DNA from: Clostridia bacterium
Lineage (GTDB): Bacteria; Bacillota; Clostridia; Peptostreptococcales; Anaerovoracaceae
Length of the DNA: 5,578 bases
Assembly: GCA_024403005.1 (NCBI GenBank)
Contig: JAKSSQ010000120.1
Coordinates: 1 to 5,578, forward strand
Direction of reading: 5' to 3'
The notes under the pieces were generated by a model, which was given only the letters and a program-made list of their open reading frames with translations, ran no database searches and was not told where the DNA came from. Position numbers and translations under genes: made by a program. Below, one piece after another: positions 1 through 4,388 of this stretch (positions are counted from its first letter, which is position 1; each line of letters opens with the position of its first letter).

Positions 1-323
1 AGGTTAAGAATTGTGTCCATCATGCCGGGCATGGATGCTCTTGCACCGGAACGAACGGATACGAGAAGGGGGTTTTCAACATCGGCAAACTTCTTGCCTG
101 TAATAGCTTCCATCTTTACGATGCTGGCTTCGATTTCAGCCATGATATCATCGCTGATGCCGCCGTCTTCGTAGTACTGTGTGCAAGCTTCTGTTGTGAT
201 TGTGAAGCCCTGGGGTACAGGAAGACCGATATTTGTCATTTCGGCAAGATTAGCGCCCTTGCCGCCCAGAAGTTCGCGCATCTTTGCGTTGCCTTCAGAG
301 AACATGTATACATATTTACTCAT
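1..323 (-). CDS. ppdK: Pyruvate,phosphate dikinase, N-terminal part (runs off left edge)
   Basis: PPDK reversibly converts pyruvate, ATP and phosphate to PEP, AMP and pyrophosphate in the cytoplasm; many anaerobes use it as a PPi-linked glycolytic or gluconeogenic step. I translated this partial frame by hand: 107 complete codons, starting MSKYVYMFSEGNAKMRELL. The N-terminal nucleotide-binding domain shows the GGKGANLAEM loop (residues 20-29, Lys22), the LPVPQGFTITTEAC segment (34-47) and the VRSGARASMPGMMDTILN block (90-107), whose Arg91 corresponds to an ATP-contacting arginine in the family. These blocks are characteristic of PPDK rather than PEP synthase. The ATG (323-321) is supported by an SD 7 nt upstream and by matching the family N-terminus. 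The central phosphohistidine domain and C-terminal PEP-binding domain lie outside the window. A hairpin with a T-tract separates it from the upstream ior cluster, so it is probably its own transcription unit. Confidence 0.95.
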   Translation of the reverse strand, partial: MSKYVYMFSEGNAKMRELLGGKGANLAEMTNIGLPVPQGFTITTEACTQYYEDGGISDDIMAEIEASIVKMEAITGKKFADVENPLLVSVRSGARASMPGMMDTILN

Positions 324-330
324 AAAAATA

Positions 331-338
331 TCTCCTTT
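331..338 (-). promoter_or_regulatory. Ribosome binding site of ppdK
   Basis: On the minus strand AAAGGAGA lies 7 nt before the ATG of ppdK. It is a strong Shine-Dalgarno match and fixes the start choice. Just upstream, a 5-bp inverted repeat (ACATG/CATGT at 341-345 and 358-362) encloses a tandem CATAAC repeat (346-351 and 353-358). I assign no function to these repeats. Confidence 0.85.
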
Positions 339-353
339 CAACATGCATAACCC

Positions 354-382
354 ATAACATGTAATAAAAACAGTAACCTCAA
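354..382 (-). promoter_or_regulatory. Weak candidate promoter for ppdK
   Basis: Reading the minus strand, TTGAGG (382-377, 4/6 match to the sigma-A -35) is separated by 17 nt from TGTTAT (359-354, 4/6 match to -10). This would start transcription about 24 nt before the ATG and free ppdK from the terminator just upstream. The match is poor and the -35 sits inside the hairpin. Alternatives further upstream are a perfect TATAAT at 444-439 with no good -35 at normal spacing, and a perfect TTGACA at 431-426 with no good -10. The real promoter is not resolved by eye. Confidence 0.2.
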
Positions 383-407
383 GTAAATGATATACCTAAG
401 GTTACTG
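366..407 (-). terminator. Rho-independent terminator after the ior cluster
   Basis: On the minus strand CAGTAACCT (407-399) pairs perfectly with AGGTTACTG (379-371). The helix can continue inward through a T-G wobble and an AGGTA/TACTT helix, giving about 15 bp with a 7-nt loop, and is followed at once by TTTTT (370-366) and then ATTAC. This is the form of an intrinsic terminator for transcripts coming from the cluster that ends at 501, about 94 nt upstream. The stem is fairly AT-rich, so read-through into ppdK is possible. If ppdK is transcribed from the TATAAT at 444-439, the same hairpin would lie in its leader. Confidence 0.75.
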
Positions 408-500
408 CCGTTCAATTGTTTAAATTGTCAAAAACCGTATTATATTCAGTGATTGTATACTAATTGCATCAAGTATGTATAAAACTGAATGCATACGTTA
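408..500. other. AT-rich intergenic stretch, possible promoter/operator region
   Basis: These 93 bases between the end of the FrhB-like gene and the terminator hairpin carry no open frame I would defend. They are strongly AT-rich. They hold several related short words: GTATAC (455-460), GTATGTAT (473-480), GCATAC (491-496) and the palindrome ATGCAT (489-494). They also contain perfect single promoter boxes on the minus strand (TATAAT 444-439, TTGACA 431-426), but these are not correctly paired. The GTATAC-type words resemble GntR-family operator cores in general form; that is only a suggestion. Confidence 0.3.
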
Positions 501-1562
501 TTATTTGTCTTCAGCAGCCTTTGCGACAGCCTTGCTTCTCTTTCCTGCAGCAGCCTTCTTAAGCTTTTCGAGCGCTGTTTCGGGAACTTCCTTAACGTTG
601 AGAACGCCCTTTTCGATTGCAAGCTTAACCAGTTCTTCGCCCTTTGCGGAGCGTACGATTAACTGGTTCCAGCTCTTGTCTACGTCCCAGCCGTCTGCAC
701 TTCTTGCGCCGCCTACGGAGATGTCTGCAAATTCGCAGGTCATGTCTGTGCAGTAGTGGCATGCAGGTCTTACCTGAGCTTCTACTTCGTCCAGATCAAC
801 GTGGATTTCCTGGCCGTCAGCTACGAGGTCCATTCTGTGGTACTTGCTGGGAGGAATATCCATGTGGCTCAGCTTTGTTACGTCGGAATACTTTCCGCAG
901 ATGTCTTCAAGTCCGTTCCAGTCCAGACCCCAGCCGCAGAATACGCCGAATACGATGCCGATGTTGTCTGCATTGTTGTCCTTTTCGGGCAGAGGCTTGT
1001 TCTTCATCTTATAAACTGCAAGACCCTTGCAGGGAGTTGTAACAACGCCTACCTTCTTGTACTTGTTTTCCTTGAGTGTCTTGTTCAGAACTGCAAGTGT
1101 GGGAGGAATCTGGAAGCTGCTTCCGCTGCAGGCTCTTATTTCTTCAGCTGTAGTAGCCAGTTCACCTCTTGCGTTTAAGCCGCCTTCGGATTTGGTCATT
1201 ACGCAGGAATCGATGAAGCCTTCCTTGAGAGCGAATTCTGTGAGAGCAGTAATTGTACCGCCGTGCTGGGAATTCTTTCTGATCTCGGGGTCAGCAGCCT
1301 GTGTAAGGTAAAGTGCTCTGAAAGGTCCGATTTCGGGGATGATTTCGCTGCCTTCGAAGAACTTAGCTCTTAAAGCTTCTAAATCTGTGGGCATCTTGGG
1401 GCAGAAAGACTGGCATCTGCCTTCTGTGCGGTCGCAGTCGAAGTAGCAGATTGTGCGTCCTTCAACGCTTCCCCAGTAAGGGCACATACCCTGGCAGGCA
1501 CCGCAGCCTGTGCAGAGATCCTTCTGGATTACCTGTGTATCGAGTGCAATTGTGCTTAACAT
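501..1562 (-). CDS. Coenzyme F420 hydrogenase/dehydrogenase beta-subunit family iron-sulfur protein
   Basis: This 353-residue protein belongs to the FrhB/FdhB_C family: flavin- and iron-sulfur-containing electron-transfer subunits. Bacteria outside the F420 producers have many members whose physiological acceptor is unknown. Visible are a ferredoxin-like cluster motif near the N-terminus (Cys17, 20, 23, 27, as CTGCGACQGMCP), a second cysteine group (Cys39, 43, 50, 54-Pro), the SQHGG segment (98-102), a TPCKG loop (176-180) matching the family's PCQ-type site, and the C-terminal signature RPACHYCTDMTC with FADISVGG (265-285, Cys268, 271, 276, Asp280). The tail (about 334-353) is Lys/Ala-rich and looks disordered. 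There is no signal peptide or membrane segment, so it should be cytoplasmic. It is the last gene of the ior cluster, 15 nt after the small ORF and with a GGAGGTG SD. I infer that it passes electrons from IorAB, or from the ferredoxin IorAB reduces, to another carrier. Use of F420 itself is not implied. Confidence 0.88.
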   Translation of the reverse strand: MLSTIALDTQVIQKDLCTGCGACQGMCPYWGSVEGRTICYFDCDRTEGRCQSFCPKMPTDLEALRAKFFEGSEIIPEIGPFRALYLTQAADPEIRKNSQHGGTITALTEFALKEGFIDSCVMTKSEGGLNARGELATTAEEIRACSGSSFQIPPTLAVLNKTLKENKYKKVGVVTTPCKGLAVYKMKNKPLPEKDNNADNIGIVFGVFCGWGLDWNGLEDICGKYSDVTKLSHMDIPPSKYHRMDLVADGQEIHVDLDEVEAQVRPACHYCTDMTCEFADISVGGARSADGWDVDKSWNQLIVRSAKGEELVKLAIEKGVLNVKEVPETALEKLKKAAAGKRSKAVAKAAEDK

Positions 1563-1570
1563 ATACTCTG

Positions 1571-1577
1571 CACCTCC
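1571..1577 (-). promoter_or_regulatory. Ribosome binding site of the FrhB-like gene
   Basis: GGAGGTG on the minus strand directly follows the TAA stop of the preceding small ORF (the junction reads TAAGGAGGTG) and lies 8 nt before the ATG at 1562. It is a near-perfect SD whose adjacency to the upstream stop favours translational coupling. Confidence 0.9.
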
Positions 1578-1829
1578 TTAAATAAGTACATATTCATAGG
1601 AGAACAGATTGAGCTTGATTTCCTTCTGTCCTTCGGGAATATAGTCTGCAGGGGTTCTTCTTTCGCTGCACTTGTGGTTCATGTAGATGAAGCAATAAGC
1701 TTCCTTGCGTGCAGGAACGAATTCTGCTTCGCGGATTTTTGCTTCCAGTTCGCAGAACATCATGTCGGAAGGAATATCCATTTCGATAACCTGTCCGTTT
1801 TCGGGATTTGTAATAATAGCCTTAATCAT
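1578..1829 (-). CDS. Small conserved-looking protein of unknown function in the ior operon
   Basis: I do not recognise this 83-residue, probably soluble protein. Its pattern suggests an alpha/beta domain: an initial beta-hairpin with a turn (MIKAIITNPENGQVIEMDIP, 1-20), an acidic helix (about 24-37), an aromatic strand (YCFIYM, 45-50), then a Thr-Pro/Asp turn and a final strand pair (IKLNLFSYEYVLI, 71-83). This order resembles a compact ubiquitin-like beta-grasp fold, which is inference only. Cys26, Cys46 and Cys54 are not in a recognisable metal motif, and there is no C-terminal diglycine. That it is a real gene is supported by an excellent SD (AAAGGAGG) inside the end of iorB, a TAATG overlap with the iorB stop, and a 15-nt gap to the next gene. 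Its place between iorB and the FrhB-like gene suggests an accessory, assembly or scaffold role for that electron-transfer unit, or regulation. Confidence 0.8.
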   Translation of the reverse strand: MIKAIITNPENGQVIEMDIPSDMMFCELEAKIREAEFVPARKEAYCFIYMNHKCSERRTPADYIPEGQKEIKLNLFSYEYVLI

Positions 1830-1831
1830 TA
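1827..1831 (-). other. TAATG stop/start overlap, iorB to small ORF
   Basis: On the minus strand the TAA stop of iorB shares its last A with the ATG of the 83-residue ORF. This arrangement usually allows terminating ribosomes to reinitiate, so it supports coupled expression. Confidence 0.9.
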
Positions 1832-2449
1832 CTCTTCCTCCTTTACTGTTTCGCAGCCCTTTTCGAAAGCCTTAAGGTTCATTTCGAGAACTGCACCCTT
1901 AAAGCGCTGCTTTAAGATTTCTCTCAGTTCGTCTGTGCCGAGAGGTGCGCCGGGAAGCTTGGAGAATGCGCCCAGAAGTGCGATGTTTGCAGATCTGGAA
2001 TCTCCTGCTTCTGTCGCGATGTCTGCTGCGGGAATAACGTAAGCCTTGCCGCAGAGAGATTCTATTTCTTCTTCAACAGCACCTTCCTGGGGGTATTCCA
2101 TGATTCCCTTGAGAACGCCGCCGGGATATACGGGTCTGTTGTCGTATACGATGAAAGTTTCCTTATTTGCGTACTTTCTTGCAATTCTGAGGGTTTCCAG
2201 AGGTTCGAAGCCGATGATAATGTGTGCTTCGCCGGAAGGAATGAGTACTGCCATTTCTTCTTCGGAGGAAACTCTTACGTGGCTCATTACGGAGCCGCCG
2301 CGCTGAGCTGCACCATAGGTTTCACCGACAGCTACCTTGTAGCCCATGTCGTTCATTGTGCTTGCTACGATTTCGGAAGCGAGAACGTTACCCTGTCCGC
2401 CGATACCGCAGATAACAATATTTAAAGGATCGTGGCTGAATTTTTTCAT
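1829..2449 (-). CDS. iorB: Indolepyruvate ferredoxin oxidoreductase, beta subunit
   Basis: This is the 206-residue catalytic partner of IorA, belonging to the pyruvate ferredoxin/flavodoxin oxidoreductase gamma-domain family. Together the two subunits convert aryl-pyruvates (indolepyruvate, phenylpyruvate, hydroxyphenylpyruvate) plus CoA to aryl-acetyl-CoA and CO2, passing electrons to ferredoxin. The sequence shows the Rossmann-like start NIVICGIGGQGN (10-21) and the family signature GETYGAAQRGGSVMSHVR (43-59). It also has the EPLETLR helix (82-88), the DNRPVYPG segment (103-110) and the ANIALLGAF motif (154-162). Its length is typical of the family. The start overlaps the iorA stop as TAATG (2447-2451). 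The SD before it is weak (GGCGGTGAAG inside the end of iorA), so translation probably depends on ribosomes finishing iorA, which would keep the subunits in balance. No iron-sulfur motif is present, as expected for this subunit. Confidence 0.93.
   Translation of the reverse strand: MKKFSHDPLNIVICGIGGQGNVLASEIVASTMNDMGYKVAVGETYGAAQRGGSVMSHVRVSSEEEMAVLIPSGEAHIIIGFEPLETLRIARKYANKETFIVYDNRPVYPGGVLKGIMEYPQEGAVEEEIESLCGKAYVIPAADIATEAGDSRSANIALLGAFSKLPGAPLGTDELREILKQRFKGAVLEMNLKAFEKGCETVKEEE
1837..1844 (-). promoter_or_regulatory. Ribosome binding site of the 83-residue ORF
   Basis: AAAGGAGG on the minus strand lies inside the last codons of iorB (encoding Lys-Glu-Glu), 7 nt before the ATG at 1829. 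A full-strength SD embedded in coding sequence is good evidence that the short downstream frame is translated. Confidence 0.85.
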
Positions 2450-2451
2450 TA
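2447..2451 (-). other. TAATG stop/start overlap, iorA to iorB
   Basis: The TAA stop of iorA shares its final A with the ATG of iorB on the minus strand. Because the local SD is only a partial match, reinitiation at this overlap is the likely route to iorB translation. Confidence 0.9.
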
Positions 2452-4326
2452 TTCTTCACCGCCTTCCACTTTGATTGCACCGGACGGGCAAAGTTTAGCG
2501 CATACGCCGCAGCCTACGCAGCTAACTGTGTCGATAACTGCCTTGCCTGCCTTGAAGTCCCAGGAGTTGCCGGGGCATCCCCATACTCTGCTGCAGAATC
2601 TGTTGCATCCGCAGTCGTCGCCGAAGCATACGCTCTGGTCTACGTAAACTCTCTTCTTAACCTTAACGCGCTTGGACATGAGTGTAGCGCAGGGCTGTCT
2701 CATGATGATAACCTGAGTGCCGTCCTTCTTTGTGAGGCCTCTCAGCTTAGCAACTGCATCGTCGATGTCGAACGGGTCTGCAACAACGGGTTCAATGCCG
2801 ATAGCTCTTACGATAGCTTCGATGGAGATAGGCTGTGTCGGCTTGCCCATGGCTGTTACGTCGCAGCCGGGGTGCGGCTGGAAGCCTGTCATTGCTGTTG
2901 CGGAGTTGTCCAGGATCATCAGGATTACGTTGGACATGTTGAACTTAGCGCTGATGAGTCCGGGGATGATGGAATGGAAGAATGTGGAGTCGCCGCAAAC
3001 GGTGATAACCTTCTGGTCCAGTCCGTACTTTGTGAGCTGGCCCAGGCCTTCTGCTACGTTAATGCCTGAACCCATGCAGTTGTCCATCTGGTTGCTGTAG
3101 AAGCCGCCGTTCTGGCCCTGCATGAAGTAGCAGCCGATGTCGCCGATGGAGCAGCCGTAAACCTTTTCCATGCGGAGGACTCTCTTGAGAACGTAGAATG
3201 TAGCTCTGTGGGGGCAGCCTGCGCAGAAGTTCATTTCTCTTGCGGGCAGGTCTGCTACGGGCTTATCGGGAGTTCTGGGACCCATGTCCAGGAGCTTTCT
3301 GATGCCGTCTTCGGCCTTGTCCTGATTGAGTTCACCAATTCTTACCATGTCGCCTGTGCCGCGGCCCATAATCTTAATATTGATGCCTTCTCTGCCTGCG
3401 AGTGCAGCGATTGCGTCTTCGATTACCGGGTCTACTTCTTCTACTACGAGAACGCGCTTAGCAGCCTTCATTCTGTCGAGAACGTACTTCCTGGGAATCG
3501 GCCAGATTGTTGCAAGGCTCATTAATGTAACCTTTTCTTCTGCGCCGAGACGCTTGATGGCTTCCTTAGCGTACAGTCTGCCTGTACCGCCGCAGATTAC
3601 CAGGTTTTCGGAGAAGTCGGGGCCTTCGATGCGGTTGTATTCGCAGGTTTCGAAGATTTCTTCTGCCTTGTCCAGCTTATCGAGCATGGGCTTGTGCATG
3701 AAGTTAACGCATGTAAGTCTGTCCCATTCGCCTACATTGCTGATCTTGCGGATTTCCTTGGGCAGTTCGCCGAGAGCAACATTGCTTCTGCCGTGGCAGA
3801 CTCTTGTTGTCAGGCGAATGATTACTACCTGTCTCAGCTTTTCAGAAAGCTCGAATGCATAGGGAACCATGTCCTTTGCTTCCTGAATTGTAGTCGGTTC
3901 GAGCATGGGTATATTAGCCGTCTTTGCTGTGTGGCGGGAATCGAATTCATTTGTTGAGGAATGTGCATCCGGGTCGTCGGATGTAACGATAACCAGACCG
4001 CCCTTTACGCCGTGCTGTGCGCCGCAGTGCAGTGCGTCAGCCATGAGGAAAAGACCGTTCTGCTTTACAACGCAGATAGAACGTGCATTTGCCAGAGATG
4101 CGCCGAAGCATGCCTGGATAGCGCAGATTTCGTTAGCAGACCATTCTGCATAGAAACCTCTTTCTTCTGCGATTTCGCCCAGCATTCCGAGAACCTGGGA
4201 CGAGGGGGAACCGGGATAGCTTGCTGCAAAGTTAATGCCAGCTTCCACAGCACCTCTTACGATTGCCTCGTTACCCTGTAAAAGACAAACTTTACCGGGA
4301 TCGTCGGCTGTAAGATACCATTTCAT
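2449..4326 (-). CDS. iorA: Indolepyruvate ferredoxin oxidoreductase, alpha subunit
   Basis: This 625-residue protein is the TPP-binding, iron-sulfur subunit of the aryl-pyruvate:ferredoxin oxidoreductase, of usual family length. The N-terminal pyrimidine-binding domain carries GNEAIVRGAVEAG (18-30) and SYPGSPSSQ (36-44), with EWSANE (61-66) supplying the glutamate expected to activate TPP. A central transketolase-C-like domain (about 238-345) follows. The pyrophosphate-binding domain starts at FCAGCPHR (367-374) and includes GCSIGDIGCY (391-400), MDNCMGSG (414-421), and GDSTFFHS with LDNSATAMTG (445-452 and 472-481) as the Mg/TPP motif. The C-terminal ferredoxin domain has one standard cluster motif (Cys603, 606, 609, 613-Pro) and one unusual one (Cys567, 572, 574, 578, 584-Pro). 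The ATG has an AAAGGAGT SD 8 nt upstream. It leads the four-gene cluster. The motifs place it in the IorA family; whether the substrate is indolepyruvate, phenylpyruvate or another aryl-2-oxoacid cannot be read from the sequence. Confidence 0.94.
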   Translation of the reverse strand: MKWYLTADDPGKVCLLQGNEAIVRGAVEAGINFAASYPGSPSSQVLGMLGEIAEERGFYAEWSANEICAIQACFGASLANARSICVVKQNGLFLMADALHCGAQHGVKGGLVIVTSDDPDAHSSTNEFDSRHTAKTANIPMLEPTTIQEAKDMVPYAFELSEKLRQVVIIRLTTRVCHGRSNVALGELPKEIRKISNVGEWDRLTCVNFMHKPMLDKLDKAEEIFETCEYNRIEGPDFSENLVICGGTGRLYAKEAIKRLGAEEKVTLMSLATIWPIPRKYVLDRMKAAKRVLVVEEVDPVIEDAIAALAGREGINIKIMGRGTGDMVRIGELNQDKAEDGIRKLLDMGPRTPDKPVADLPAREMNFCAGCPHRATFYVLKRVLRMEKVYGCSIGDIGCYFMQGQNGGFYSNQMDNCMGSGINVAEGLGQLTKYGLDQKVITVCGDSTFFHSIIPGLISAKFNMSNVILMILDNSATAMTGFQPHPGCDVTAMGKPTQPISIEAIVRAIGIEPVVADPFDIDDAVAKLRGLTKKDGTQVIIMRQPCATLMSKRVKVKKRVYVDQSVCFGDDCGCNRFCSRVWGCPGNSWDFKAGKAVIDTVSCVGCGVCAKLCPSGAIKVEGGEE

Positions 4327-4388
4327 TGTAGGATACTCCTTTCGTTTGTACCTATTTAAACGGAAAGCACATGCTTATCCATTTTTAC
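4327..4388 (-). other. 62-bp spacer between the sulfatase gene and iorA
   Basis: Apart from the iorA SD, the spacer holds a short hairpin (4362-4380: arms of about 7 bp with one bulged base). On the minus strand only GTTTAAATAGG follows it, without a real T-tract, so I do not call it a terminator for the sulfatase gene. TTTAAATAG just downstream is an AT-rich element that could serve as a -10, but no convincing -35 lies at the right distance. iorA may therefore have a weak promoter here or be partly co-transcribed with the sulfatase gene. Confidence 0.4.
4335..4342 (-). promoter_or_regulatory. Ribosome binding site of iorA
   Basis: AAAGGAGT on the minus strand lies 8 nt before the ATG at 4326. 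It is a strong SD and supports this start for the first gene of the cluster. Confidence 0.85.

Noticed and set aside
340..362. Short inverted repeat and tandem CATAAC near the ppdK SD as a riboswitch or operator
   Set aside because: Five-bp arms and two 6-nt repeats in AT-rich DNA are too little to support a regulatory claim, and no riboswitch consensus was recognised.
475..1311. Several plus-strand open frames of 93-140 residues over the FrhB-like gene
   Set aside because: They are antisense to a clear family member and overlap each other in different frames. The hydrophobic-looking segments are reverse-complement artefacts of Ala/Lys-rich codons.
3326..3862. 178-residue plus-strand open frame inside iorA
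   Set aside because: It is antisense to a well-supported iorA, has low-complexity Ser/Leu-rich composition, no SD and no recognisable motif. It is a codon-bias shadow.
4362..4380. Hairpin followed by ATTTTTACC on the plus strand as a terminator
   Set aside because: It has a T-tract only in the plus direction, where no gene ends. The stem is short, with a bulge and a tiny loop.
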